A DNA stretch of 37,363 nt from an uncultured Ruminococcus sp. (GCF_902762735.1 NZ_CACWPP010000026.1:1-37363); one strand, 5' to 3'. Counted from the stretch's first letter, positions 15,868 to 23,355 are shown. Notes: generated by a model not told the origin, from the letters alone. Made by a program: numbers and translations.

Positions 15868-16758
15868 TTATTTGATTATCAGGTTGAAAAGTCCCAGCAC
15901 AAAGCCTATCAGCGCACCGAGATTGACTATCATGCTGAGTTCTTTGTTCATCACGGTTATGACCAGCCGCTCCATTTCATCTATCTTCATTTCGTTTATC
16001 TTATTCTCTACCATAGCGGCAAGGTTGAGCTTTTCAAACAGCTTGTCCACATACTTGTCAACGGTTTTACGGTAAACTTTTCCTATCATTTCCGATAATC
16101 TTTCTTCGTCAACTCTGACAAGTGCCAGCATCTCAAGACCTGTCTTGTCGCCGCAGTCGGTCAGCTTGCTTTCGATGACAGGCTGTACACAGCCCATTCC
16201 CTCGCGGTCGATCATGCCGCGTATCTTGCCTACCAGCGGGGCGGTCAGCGAATGTATCCTCTCTTCGGATATGAGTTTTGAGAACATCGAACTGCTGATC
16301 TTTTCCTTTATGGACTCATTTGCCTTTTCCACTACTATCTCGGGAAGCTGTGAAGCTGAGATCTCATCAACTATCTGCCTGCTGAGCATTTCACTGAGTT
16401 TTGTCTTGCCGCTCTCGTAGACCTCTTCTTCGCAGTGTGTCAGCTTGCAGATCTCGTCTTTCAGCTTGTTATGAAGCTCTGTCGTGATAACTTCTGTCAC
16501 ACGATGCTCTATCTCACCGCCCAGCAGTTTTGCTTTTATGTCATCTTTTGTCAGCAGATTATTGCCGACGACGTTTCCCACAGCCTTAGCAAGGCGAGGC
16601 TTGCCCTTCGGTATAGCACCCGGCGTGAACGGCAGTACTTTGCCGAACACCCTGACCTCATGTCGCGGGAAAAACAGCATCTTGACCGCGATGAGGTTGG
16701 TAAAATACCCTATAACAGCGCCTATCAGCGGCGCTGCAAGCATTTTCAGAATTTCCAT
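15868..16758 (-). CDS. DUF445-family membrane protein
   Basis: A 296-aa DUF445 (YheB-like) protein. The N-terminal membrane helix with APLIGAVIGYFTNLIAVKMLF and the FTPGAIPKGKPRLAKAVGNVV segment are family hallmarks. A long helical, charged middle part follows, with a second membrane helix at the C-terminus (about 277-295). Function is not established for the family; Bacillus YheB is a sporulation-associated membrane protein. GGAG precedes the ATG, with its own promoter at 16830-16858. Its terminator appears displaced by the mobile element at 15682-15797. Confidence 0.9.
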   Translation of the reverse strand: MEILKMLAAPLIGAVIGYFTNLIAVKMLFFPRHEVRVFGKVLPFTPGAIPKGKPRLAKAVGNVVGNNLLTKDDIKAKLLGGEIEHRVTEVITTELHNKLKDEICKLTHCEEEVYESGKTKLSEMLSRQIVDEISASQLPEIVVEKANESIKEKISSSMFSKLISEERIHSLTAPLVGKIRGMIDREGMGCVQPVIESKLTDCGDKTGLEMLALVRVDEERLSEMIGKVYRKTVDKYVDKLFEKLNLAAMVENKINEMKIDEMERLVITVMNKELSMIVNLGALIGFVLGLFNLIIK

Positions 16759-16829
16759 TTTGTCACTCTCCGTCTTTATTTCTGTATATTTGAGCTTTCG
16801 CCGTTACAGCGGTCCTTCTTTATTAATAA

Positions 16830-16858
16830 AGTATATCACGACTTTGCTTTATTGTCAA
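16830..16858 (-). promoter_or_regulatory. DUF445 gene promoter
   Basis: Minus strand: -35 TTGACA (16853-16858), 17-bp spacer, -10 TATACT (16830-16835), about 70 nt upstream of the start. Confidence 0.82.
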
Positions 16859-16867
16859 TCATTTTAT

Positions 16868-16911
16868 CCCAATTTGGCTGTGTATCATCAGCAATACACA
16901 TCAGAATTGGG
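16868..16911. repeat. 44-bp palindromic intergenic element (intact copy)
   Basis: Arms CCCAATT (16868-16874) with AATTGGG (16905-16911), and TGTGTAT (16879-16885) with ATACACA (16894-16900). The reverse complement of this unit is at the window start, where it is interrupted by a GC-rich hairpin. Confidence 0.75.
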
Positions 16912-17051
16912 AGATCATTTTTCGGCGTTTGCATCTCTTTGGCGGAACGCCTGACATGATTCAGGGAAAATTTGCTGTAAAGCAAAGCTGACAGCGGCTG
17001 TCCGAAAGCGCGGCGTAATATGCAGTCCAGTCCAAAAAAATACCCGTATGC

Positions 17052-17080
17052 TTGACTTGATTACCGTGATATGTTATAAT
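17052..17080 (+). promoter_or_regulatory. Original promoter of the Mrr-like gene
   Basis: -35 TTGACT (17052-17057), 17-bp spacer, -10 TATAAT (17075-17080). The mobile element at 17086 inserted just at the expected start site, and its left target duplication (17077-17085) overlaps the -10 box. Confidence 0.8.
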
Positions 17081-17085
17081 AAATT

Positions 17086-17262
17086 GTGGTTATCCCGCTG
17101 ACGCACCACATTTTTGCAAGCAAACAGGGCAGATGTGGTAAATCGGCGTGCCACATAGCCCTTCCCCTACGTAAGGTTAGAGGGGTGGTTGGGTGGGTCG
17201 CCCCTTGCCAAGAACGCTGAATTACGGCTATCAGATATTGGTGTATTAAAGGGATAGTCATA
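17086..17262 (-). mobile_element. MITE-like element copy, 177 bp, inserted at a promoter
   Basis: In plus-strand reading it begins GTGGTTATCCCGCTGACGCA and ends AAAGGGATAGTCATA, the reverse orientation to the copy at 35460. It is flanked by exact 9-bp repeats TAATAAATT (17077-17085 and 17263-17271). It is longer than its relatives by about 50 bp of G+C-richer central sequence. No coding capacity. Confidence 0.88.
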
Positions 17263-17266
17263 TAAT
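17238..17266 (+). promoter_or_regulatory. Hybrid promoter formed by element end and target duplication
   Basis: TTGGTG inside the element end (17238-17243), 17-bp spacer, and TATAAT (17261-17266). The -10 is made of the last TA of the element and TAAT of the target duplication. It points outward to the Mrr-like gene at 17342. Activity is inferred. Confidence 0.55.
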
Positions 17267-17273
17267 AAATTAT

Positions 17274-17311
17274 CCCGATATGTATGTGTACCATCGGCAA
17301 TACATATCGGG
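17274..17311. repeat. Palindrome in the Mrr-like gene leader
   Basis: Perfect 11-bp arms CCCGATATGTA (17274-17284) and TACATATCGGG (17301-17311) with a 16-nt loop. It is related in layout to the palindrome at 16868-16911. Located 30 nt before the start codon, it could be an operator or an mRNA structure near the ribosome site. Confidence 0.65.
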
Positions 17312-17341
17312 AAAGGGAGAGTTTTACAAGGGGGCATCTGC

Positions 17342-18223
17342 ATGACGATCAAGGGCATAAAACGTGTGCTGCGCATAGTATTCCTGCTTTTGACAGCTAT
17401 CGCCGTGAATGTAGCGGCAGAACGTTTTGCGCTGGCGGCTGAACTTGTCACGGGCGGCAAGAGGGAAGTCTTTATGCGGCTGTTCCCCTATACCCTTGTG
17501 ACAGTTTCGGTGTTTGCGGCAGGAAGTGCCATTCTGCGCAGAATGGGGCGGATGACCCTCGAAAAGCTGGACAAGATGTACGGAAATGAATTTGAGTACG
17601 CCTGCGCGGGGATACTTCGGGCGAACGGCTTTAAAAACGTGGTCGTTACGCAGGCAAGCGGCGATTTCGGTGTTGATATTATTGCTGAAAAAAATCACGT
17701 CAGCTATGCCGTACAGTGCAAGCGCTACGAGAAAAAGGTGAGTAATGCGGCGATACAGCAGGTGATAGGCGGGCTGGCTGTCTACGGCTGTGAAGCAGGT
17801 GCTGTGATGACAAACAGCTATTTTACCGAACCTGCCAAGCGGCTTGCGGAAGCAAACGGTGTTATCCTCTGGGACAGGGACGCGCTTGCCGAAATGCTTG
17901 ACCGTAACGGCACGAAAAAAGCTGTCCGCCAAAGTATGGCAGACAGCGAACAGCTTGATGACCCCGAAGCGGTCTGCGGCTGTGTTATAGATGATTACCT
18001 CGCAGAATACGGCATCGGCGCTGAGGTGGAGAATATCGAGGTCTTGGAGGACAGCTGTGAACTGCTGGTCGAACTGAAACTGCTGCAAGGTGTGCGCATC
18101 GACGATATTTGCGCCGTCACCGATGACCTCGCCGTATACGGCGGCTGGGAGTATGTGACCTGCGTTTTCCCGTCAAAGACCGCAGGCAGAGTAGGTTTGA
18201 AGATACCTCTGTCATCTGAATGA
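17342..18223 (+). CDS. Membrane-anchored Mrr-like restriction endonuclease fold protein
   Basis: A 293-aa protein. Two hydrophobic segments (about 8-30 and 48-66) lead into an Mrr_cat domain (about 72-190). The nuclease core is visible: GNEFEYACAGILRANGF (Glu85), SGDFGVDI (Asp112), and QCKRY (Gln125 to Lys127). IQQVIGGLAVYG is also typical of this family. A C-terminal region (about 215-293) is unassigned. Mrr-type enzymes cut modified or foreign DNA; the membrane-anchored versions are less understood and may act in defence or DNA uptake. GGGGG lies 8 nt before the ATG. It is convergent with the esterase gene, 12 bp away. Confidence 0.85.
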   Translation: MTIKGIKRVLRIVFLLLTAIAVNVAAERFALAAELVTGGKREVFMRLFPYTLVTVSVFAAGSAILRRMGRMTLEKLDKMYGNEFEYACAGILRANGFKNVVVTQASGDFGVDIIAEKNHVSYAVQCKRYEKKVSNAAIQQVIGGLAVYGCEAGAVMTNSYFTEPAKRLAEANGVILWDRDALAEMLDRNGTKKAVRQSMADSEQLDDPEAVCGCVIDDYLAEYGIGAEVENIEVLEDSCELLVELKLLQGVRIDDICAVTDDLAVYGGWEYVTCVFPSKTAGRVGLKIPLSSE

Positions 18224-18235
18224 CAAGCCCGAACA

Positions 18236-18748
18236 CTATTTTATTACTTTGCGAAAATACTCCGTCAAAGGAAGGGTCGCTCCCGAATGCCTGCCTTCGG
18301 GTATGACAGTCACCCTGTTTTTGCCGAGAAAGCCGCATGTGAAACTGTGAGTAGTCACAACTTCATCACTTTCTCCTATAATGGCATGTATGCGCTCCGT
18401 GTCAAGGGCGGCAAGTTCACCGAAAAGACCGATAAACTCGGTAATATCGCCTTTGTACCCCAAAAGCGGCAGATGGTAGAAAGCCATCAGGCAGGGGTTG
18501 ACAAGCACCGCAGGCAGACCTGTCTGCGCTGACAGCACAGCCGCATAAAACCCTCCGAGACTCGTCCCGACGATAAGCCCGATGCTTTCGGCGGCGGCGA
18601 GTTTTTTCATTCTTTTAATGATCTCCTGCGGACTGACCTCATCATAGTCATTCTGCGGCGCTGCGACCTCATGGCCGCACGCTTTAAGTGCGGCAAAAGC
18701 TGCATTCTCAGCGCTTCCGCCATAGCCGTGAAGATTTAATATCTTTAT
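18236..18748 (-). CDS. YqiA/YcfP-like alpha/beta-hydrolase with non-standard start
   Basis: An esterase-type alpha/beta hydrolase of about 170 aa. The in-frame sequence upstream of the first ATG (18610) is clearly coding: KILNLHGYGGSAENAAFAAL has the first beta strand and the oxyanion HGxGGS motif. The triad is Ser in GTSLGGF, Asp in GESDEVV and His in GRHSG. No ATG, GTG or TTG exists between the upstream in-frame stop and that region. The best start is ATA at 18746-18748, in the place where a MKILNLHG start would be expected, 7 nt after AAGGGGG. It is either a rare ATA start or a mutated start codon in a decaying gene. Starting at 18610 would lose the oxyanion loop. Confidence 0.7.
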   Translation of the reverse strand: MKILNLHGYGGSAENAAFAALKACGHEVAAPQNDYDEVSPQEIIKRMKKLAAAESIGLIVGTSLGGFYAAVLSAQTGLPAVLVNPCLMAFYHLPLLGYKGDITEFIGLFGELAALDTERIHAIIGESDEVVTTHSFTCGFLGKNRVTVIPEGRHSGATLPLTEYFRKVIK

Positions 18749-18770
18749 AAAAATACCCCCTTATAAACGA

Positions 18771-18796
18771 AAAAAGCAGCCAAAAAGCTGCTTTTT
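18771..18796. terminator. Terminator-like hairpin in the esterase leader
   Basis: Perfect 10-bp stem (18771-18780 with 18787-18796) and 6-nt loop, with T runs on both strands. On the minus strand it lies between the promoter at 18856-18884 and the esterase start, so it may act as an attenuator. Confidence 0.75.
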
Positions 18797-18855
18797 CGCC
18801 AAATCACCTAAACCTTCATAATTCGTAAGAAAATTAATTATTTCTCACATGACAT

Positions 18856-18884
18856 ATTATACAGCATGTTGCTTAATTTGTCAA
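18856..18884 (-). promoter_or_regulatory. Promoter of the esterase gene
   Basis: Minus strand: -35 TTGACA (18879-18884), 17-bp spacer, -10 TATAAT (18856-18861), both consensus. It gives a leader of about 100 nt containing the hairpin at 18771-18796. Confidence 0.82.
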
Positions 18885-18982
18885 TAGTAAAATATAATTT
18901 TTTTTAACTTTTTAGTTCGGAATAAGTTTTTTGTTCAAAAACACGAAAACTTAACATTAATTAGCTAAAATTTCTCTTGCAC

Positions 18983-19011
18983 TTGACAAAAAGAAGCTAT
19001 GGTGCTATACT
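18983..19011 (+). promoter_or_regulatory. tyrA promoter
   Basis: -35 TTGACA (18983-18988), 17-bp spacer, -10 TATACT (19006-19011). The leader contains a direct repeat TTTGTCACGG (19036-19045 and 19073-19082) and a CAAAGT/ACTTTG inverted pair between the copies. The second copy adjoins the ribosome site, so a protein or RNA switch there could block translation. Confidence 0.82.
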
Positions 19012-19095
19012 TTAATAAGTAAAAGTACGAAATTGTTTGTCACGGCAAAGTAAAAATATTAAACCAATTAACTTTGTCACGGAAGGGAGCAAATT

Positions 19096-19932
19096 ATGAA
19101 AATTGCGATAGTAGGTCTTGGACTTATAGGAGGTTCTTTGGCAAAAGCAATTAAAAAGAATACCGAACATAGCTGTTTTGCGCTTGATGTTGACCGTGCA
19201 GCCATAGCAGGTGCGCTTGCGCAGGAAGCGATCGACGGTGAGATAACTGCTGATGAACTGCATAGCTGTGATGTGGTGATGGTCTGTCTGCACCCCGCCA
19301 TGACTATCAAGTTTATTACAGAGAATAGTGCGAAGTTCAAAAAAGGCGGCATAGTGATCGACAGCTGCGGCGTGAAAGCGGCTATTGTGAAAGCGGTGGA
19401 AAAGCCGCTTGCTGACGAGGGCGTGCATTTTCTCGGCTGTCACCCGATGGCGGGGCGTGAATTTTCGGGCTTTGCATACTCGGTGGACAACCTGTTTGAG
19501 AAAGCCAGCTTCATAATGACACCGTCCGACGAACTGCCTGTAAAGATAGTGCGCGAGGTCTCACAGCTTGCATATGAGATAGGCTTTGCGCGAGTGGTGA
19601 CTTCCACAGTTGAAGAGCATGACCGTATCATCGCCTTCACTTCACAGTTGGCGCATGTGGTATCGAGCGCTTATGTAAAAAGTCCCAGTCTGCTGAAGCA
19701 GTCGGGTTTTTCGGCAGGTTCTTTCAAGGACATGACCCGCGTTGCCAAGCTGAACGAAAATATGTGGACTGAACTTTTCCTTATGAACAAGCAGCCTCTC
19801 ATCGACGAGATAGACTGCATCATCGCCCGCCTGACCGAGTACCGCGATGCGATCTCGGCTGAAGATGCCGACGGTCTGCGTGAACTGCTCAAAGCAGGCA
19901 GAGAACTTAAAGAGCTATCCAATAATTCATAA
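19096..19932 (+). CDS. tyrA: Prephenate dehydrogenase
   Basis: A 278-aa NAD(P)-dependent enzyme converting prephenate to 4-hydroxyphenylpyruvate in tyrosine synthesis. The N-terminal Rossmann motif is GLGLIGGSLA (about 7-16). CHPMAGREFSGF and the helical-domain motif FTSQLAHVVSSAYVKSP are family signatures. There is no ACT domain or chorismate mutase fusion, so feedback control is not built in. AAGGGAG precedes the ATG. A mobile element inserted exactly at the stop codon region; the TAA is kept because it lies inside the target duplication. Confidence 0.93.
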   Translation: MKIAIVGLGLIGGSLAKAIKKNTEHSCFALDVDRAAIAGALAQEAIDGEITADELHSCDVVMVCLHPAMTIKFITENSAKFKKGGIVIDSCGVKAAIVKAVEKPLADEGVHFLGCHPMAGREFSGFAYSVDNLFEKASFIMTPSDELPVKIVREVSQLAYEIGFARVVTSTVEEHDRIIAFTSQLAHVVSSAYVKSPSLLKQSGFSAGSFKDMTRVAKLNENMWTELFLMNKQPLIDEIDCIIARLTEYRDAISAEDADGLRELLKAGRELKELSNNS

Positions 19933-19933
19933 T

Positions 19934-20054
19934 GTGATCATCACGCTGACACACCAAAATAAACGATGTTATATCGGGAAATGAATACAGTTGGCGTTTA
20001 TCTTTCCTCATTGATAAAGGTATTTTGCAGTGGTGTGCTAAAGGGATAGTCATA
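19934..20054 (-). mobile_element. MITE-like element copy, 121 bp, at the tyrA stop codon
   Basis: In plus-strand reading it begins GTGATCATCACGCTGACACA and ends AAAGGGATAGTCATA. It is flanked by exact 9-bp repeats ATTCATAAT (19925-19933 and 20055-20063); the left repeat includes the tyrA TAA stop (19930-19932). It separates tyrA from the terminator at 20072. No ORF. Confidence 0.88.
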
Positions 20055-20071
20055 ATTCATAATGCCATTTA

Positions 20072-20105
20072 CGGCAGACGGTATCAGATACCGTCTGCCG
20101 ATTTT
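20072..20105 (+). terminator. tyrA terminator, downstream of the inserted element
   Basis: A 13-bp perfect stem (20072-20084 with 20088-20100), 3-nt loop, then ATTTTTG. It would have lain about 10 bp after the tyrA stop before the element inserted. Confidence 0.88.
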
Positions 20106-20366
20106 TGTGGCTGTATCAACTTTTACAAAAAATTCACATATCCGTATCGTCCATTCATATTGTAATTTCCTGACAGCGTTAAAATATTGTTAAAATTTTT
20201 ACATCGGTTTTAGCTTATTTATTTTTTTGCTGATGATGCAATTATTTGATGTCAATGATGTGAAACATAGTATTAAGGGCTTAAAAGTCGGTTTTGCATG
20301 GTAAAAAGTCTTGAAAAATAGTAGACTGAAATGGTACACTTAAAGGTGAGAAAAAGCACATCTAGG

Positions 20367-20384
20367 TCGTTAAAAAATTAACAT
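20367..20384. promoter_or_regulatory. Rex-like redox operator
   Basis: A perfect palindrome GTTAA-AAAA-TTAAC (20369-20382) matches the core of the Rex consensus TTGTTAAnnnnTTAACAA. The outer two bases on each side differ. Rex represses fermentation genes at low NADH/NAD+ ratio in many Firmicutes. It lies about 160 bp upstream of the pfl -35, further than usual. Confidence 0.5.
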
Positions 20385-20543
20385 TCGCAGTCTGTGAGTA
20401 CAAAAATGTGTACAATATTTGCTTGACAGGTATGTGCCCGATGGAATGACCTATGTAAAAAATCTGCGAAAAATCGGGATTTTTGCCGCCTCTGTTAACA
20501 TGTGAAATTAGTGTTAAACCAACGTAATATTTCTGTTTTGTCC

Positions 20544-20572
20544 TTGACATGGTGTACTAAATGTGATATTCT
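20544..20572 (+). promoter_or_regulatory. Main pfl operon promoter
   Basis: -35 TTGACA (20544-20549), 17-bp spacer, -10 TATTCT (20567-20572). It should give a 5' leader of about 155 nt before pflB. Confidence 0.8.
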
Positions 20573-20733
20573 TTTACAAGAAGATGATCTATATGTTGTG
20601 TGTCCCGCAGGGGCGGGGCAGATCGTCCGATGAATCAGCAGGCAGTGTGACCGCACGGAATATTCACTTTGTCATTATAGTATATGTCCGTGTGAGGATG
20701 CATGTGTCTGCATAGTCAGGGAGAGATGTAAAA

Positions 20734-22854
20734 ATGGAAAGAAATTGGTTCGATGAGGAGTGGAAAGGCTTTAAGCCCGGCAGGTGGTCAAGCACATCTG
20801 TTAATCTGAGGGATTTTATCCAGAAGAATTTCACACCATATGAAGGCGATGAAAGTTTCCTCGCGGGTCCTACCGAGGCTACAAAACAGCTGTGGGATCA
20901 GGTGCTGGAACTTTCAAAGAAGGAAAGAGAAGCAGGCGGCGTGCTGGATATGGATACTAAGATAGTTTCCACTATCACAAGTCACGATGCAGGTTATCTC
21001 AATAAAGACCTTGAAAAGATCGTAGGCTTCCAGACAGACAAGCCTTTCAAGCGTTCTCTTCAGCCTTTCGGCGGTCTGAGAATGGCTCAGCAGGCATGTA
21101 AGCAGTACGGCTATGAAGTTGATCCCGAGATCGTAAAGATCTTTACCGAATACAGAAAGACCCATAACCAGGGCGTTTTCGATGCTTACACTCCTGAGAT
21201 GAAGCTGGCAAGACATGCCGCTATACTGACAGGTCTGCCCGATGCTTACGGCAGAGGAAGGATCATCGGCGATTACAGAAGAGTCGCGCTGTACGGTGTC
21301 GACTACCTTATTGAAGACAAGAAGGATCAGCTGGCTAACTCGCTGGTAAGAATGACTTCAAAGAATATAAGACTGCGTGAAGAGCTGGCTGAGCAGATCA
21401 GGGCGCTGGGCGAACTGAAAAAGCTGGGTGAGATCTACGGCTGCGATATTTCCAAGCCTGCAAAGAACGCTCAGGAAGCTATTCAGTGGCTGTATTTCGG
21501 TTATCTGGCAGCTGTTAAGGAACAGAACGGTGCCGCTATGTCACTGGGCAGAACTTCTACTTTCATTGATATTTATATCCAGAGAGATATTGAAAACGGC
21601 GTGCTGACCGAAGAAGAGGCACAGGAGCTGGTAGACCACTTCATTATGAAGCTGAGACTGGTCAAGTTCGCAAGAACTCCTGAGTATAACTCGCTGTTCT
21701 CGGGCGACCCTACTTGGGTAACAGAGTCCATCGGCGGTGTTTCCATCGACGGTGTTCCTATGGTAACAAAGACTTCGTTCAGATACCTGAATACTCTGAA
21801 CAATCTCGGTCCTGCACCTGAGCCTAACATGACAGTTCTGTGGAGCGTCAAGCTGCCTCTGAACTTCAAGAAGTTCTGTGCCAGAATGTCCATAAGAACT
21901 TCTGCTATTCAGTACGAAAATGATGACCTGATGAGAGTTACTCACGGTGATGACTATGCCATCGCTTGCTGCGTATCTTCTATGGTAGTTGGTAAGGAGA
22001 TGCAGTTCTTCGGCGCAAGAGCTAACCTTGCTAAGTGCCTGCTGTACGCTATAAACGGCGGTGTTGATGAGCGTCTCGGCGTTCAGGTAGGTCCTAAGTA
22101 CAGACCTGTTGAAGGTGAATACCTCGATTTTGATGACGTTATGGATAAATACGATGACATGATGGAGTGGCTGGCAGGTCTGTATGTCAACACCCTGAAC
22201 GTTATCCACTATATGCACGACAAGTACAGCTATGAGAGACTCCAGATGGCTCTCCATGACAGAGATGTCAAGAGATACTTTGCAACAGGTATCGCAGGTC
22301 TGTCTGTTGTTGCTGACTCGCTGTCTGCTATCAAGTATGCTAAGGTAAAGCCTGTCCGCAAGGATATTGAGATAAAGGATAAGGCAGGCAACGTTATAGA
22401 TATTGCAAGAAATGTCGTTGTTGATTACATCGTTGAAGGCGACTTCCCCAAGTACGGCAATAACGATGACAGAGTTGACAAGCTGGCTGTTGACATCGTT
22501 AAGCGCTTTATGAACAAGATAAGAAAGCATCACACTTACCGTGACGGTGTACCTACCATGTCGATACTGACCATTACTTCCAACGTTGTTTATGGTAAGA
22601 AAACAGGTTCTACTCCTGACGGCAGAAAGATAGGCGTGCCTCTGGCACCGGGCGCTAACCCGATGCACGGCAGAGATACTCACGGTGCGGCATCTTCGCT
22701 GTCCTCCGTTGCTAAGCTGCCTTTCAGACATGCTCAGGACGGTATCTCCAACACATTCTCCATCATACCCGGCGCGCTGGGCAAGGATGATGAGATGTTC
22801 ATGGGCGATATAGACATAGCAAGCATCACAGAGGAACTCAACAATGGCAATTGA
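20734..22854 (+). CDS. pflB: Pyruvate formate-lyase catalytic subunit lacking the glycyl-radical domain
   Basis: A 706-aa formate C-acetyltransferase core (pyruvate + CoA to acetyl-CoA + formate). The adjacent catalytic cysteines are in IACCVSSM (Cys412-Cys413). [41 protein letters not shown] and ANPMHGRD match full-length PFL. Normal PFL (about 750-760 aa) continues past NTFSI.P.ALGKDDE into a C-terminal radical domain ending in RVSGYAV. This protein instead stops 24 residues after ALGKDDE and has no such motif. The missing domain is encoded at 23091-23342. The stop overlaps the next ORF by 11 nt. GGGAGAG lies upstream of the start. Arg codons are mostly AGA, unlike many neighbours, suggesting high expression. 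Confidence 0.95.
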   Translation: MERNWFDEEWKGFKPGRWSSTSVNLRDFIQKNFTPYEGDESFLAGPTEATKQLWDQVLELSKKEREAGGVLDMDTKIVSTITSHDAGYLNKDLEKIVGFQTDKPFKRSLQPFGGLRMAQQACKQYGYEVDPEIVKIFTEYRKTHNQGVFDAYTPEMKLARHAAILTGLPDAYGRGRIIGDYRRVALYGVDYLIEDKKDQLANSLVRMTSKNIRLREELAEQIRALGELKKLGEIYGCDISKPAKNAQEAIQWLYFGYLAAVKEQNGAAMSLGRTSTFIDIYIQRDIENGVLTEEEAQELVDHFIMKLRLVKFARTPEYNSLFSGDPTWVTESIGGVSIDGVPMVTKTSFRYLNTLNNLGPAPEPNMTVLWSVKLPLNFKKFCARMSIRTSAIQYENDDLMRVTHGDDYAIACCVSSMVVGKEMQFFGARANLAKCLLYAINGGVDERLGVQVGPKYRPVEGEYLDFDDVMDKYDDMMEWLAGLYVNTLNVIHYMHDKYSYERLQMALHDRDVKRYFATGIAGLSVVADSLSAIKYAKVKPVRKDIEIKDKAGNVIDIARNVVVDYIVEGDFPKYGNNDDRVDKLAVDIVKRFMNKIRKHHTYRDGVPTMSILTITSNVVYGKKTGSTPDGRKIGVPLAPGANPMHGRDTHGAASSLSSVAKLPFRHAQDGISNTFSIIPGALGKDDEMFMGDIDIASITEELNNGN

Positions 22855-23071
22855 TAACAAGACCGAAGAGGAAAAGGTTGAAGAGCTGGTCGCTATGATC
22901 GACAAGCTCATGGAAAAAGGCGACGGACATGTGAACGTAAAAGCAGGCGAAGTGACCTCAGAAGAGGGCGTGGCGCTGAACGTTCAGACTTTCCGCAGTA
23001 ATGACTGCGGTTTAGGTGCATGCTGTCAGCCAAATGAAAAAGCGCCCGATGAGGACGATGACGAGTTGTAA
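22844..23071 (+). CDS. 75-aa divergent glycyl-radical-domain paralogue with Cys-rich segment
   Basis: A 75-aa acidic protein between the two halves of the split PFL. Residues 12-32 ([12 protein letters not shown] then EKGDGHVNV) align without gaps to residues 11-31 of the radical subunit, 10 of 21 identical. It thus looks like a duplicated radical domain. The RVSGYAV loop is absent; instead there is [15 protein letters not shown] (Cys55, Cys60, Cys61), then an acidic EDDDEL tail. It has its own ribosome site (GAGGA, 22831-22835, 8 nt before the ATG) and overlaps pflB by 11 nt, so translation is coupled. Function is unknown; placeholder, protector or chaperone of the catalytic subunit are possible. 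Confidence 0.85.
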   Translation: MAIDNKTEEEKVEELVAMIDKLMEKGDGHVNVKAGEVTSEEGVALNVQTFRSNDCGLGACCQPNEKAPDEDDDEL

Positions 23072-23090
23072 TACGGAAAGAAGGATAAAT

Positions 23091-23342
23091 ATGGCAAATT
23101 TTGAACCAACCGACGCTCAGGTAGAGAACCTGATCGGTCTGCTTGACGGCTATGCTGAAAAGGGCGGACATCATCTGAATGTTAACGTGCTCAATCGCGA
23201 GACCCTGCTGGACGCTCAGGCACACCCTGAGAAGTACCCACAGCTGACTATCAGAGTTTCGGGCTACGCTGTAAACTTCGTTAAGCTGACAAAAGAACAG
23301 CAGGACGATGTTATCTCCAGAACATTCCACGAGAGCCTGTAA
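23091..23342 (+). CDS. Stand-alone glycyl-radical subunit of split pyruvate formate-lyase
   Basis: An 83-aa protein that is exactly the missing C-terminal domain of [32 protein letters not shown] (radical Gly58) and [18 protein letters not shown] match the ends of full-length PFLs closely. It is shorter than the E. coli spare-part protein YfiD/GrcA (about 127 aa). Here it cannot be only a repair part, because the partner at 20734 has no radical domain of its own. AAGGA lies before the ATG. It is third in the pfl operon and is followed by a terminator. The activating enzyme at 25170 should install the radical on Gly58. Confidence 0.94.
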   Translation: MANFEPTDAQVENLIGLLDGYAEKGGHHLNVNVLNRETLLDAQAHPEKYPQLTIRVSGYAVNFVKLTKEQQDDVISRTFHESL

Positions 23343-23355
23343 TCAATCGACAAAG

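Larger units (their letters stand above)
20106..20733 (+). other. Long AT-rich regulatory region upstream of pflB
   Basis: About 630 bp without a supported gene. It contains the Rex-like site at 20367-20384 and an inverted GTACA/TGTAC pair near 20398-20413. A short AAAAAT/ATTTTT hairpin lies near 20469-20485. GTTAA-type half sites lie near 20496 and 20513. The main promoter is at 20544-20572, followed by a leader of about 155 nt with G+C-rich stretches. The length and site density suggest layered redox or growth control of fermentation; this is inference. Confidence 0.6.

Noticed and set aside
17324..18088. Minus-strand open frame of 254 codons
   Set aside because: Antisense to the Mrr-like nuclease gene, whose catalytic motifs are intact.
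18236..18610. Esterase gene starting at the first ATG, 124 aa
   Set aside because: The in-frame sequence before it encodes the HGxGGS oxyanion region that the fold needs, so the true gene is longer.
19012..19095. T-box or other known riboswitch upstream of tyrA
   Set aside because: The leader is only about 85 nt with no T-box core sequence or terminator/antiterminator pair.
21541..22911. Long open frame (456 codons) on the minus strand opposite pflB
   Set aside because: It lies antisense to a clearly conserved gene, has no recognisable motif and arises from the biased codon use of pflB.
20734..23342. Split PFL as a sequencing error or simple frameshift
   Set aside because: The two parts are separated by 236 nt holding another ORF with its own ribosome site, and the radical domain has its own ATG and Shine-Dalgarno. 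One indel cannot join them.
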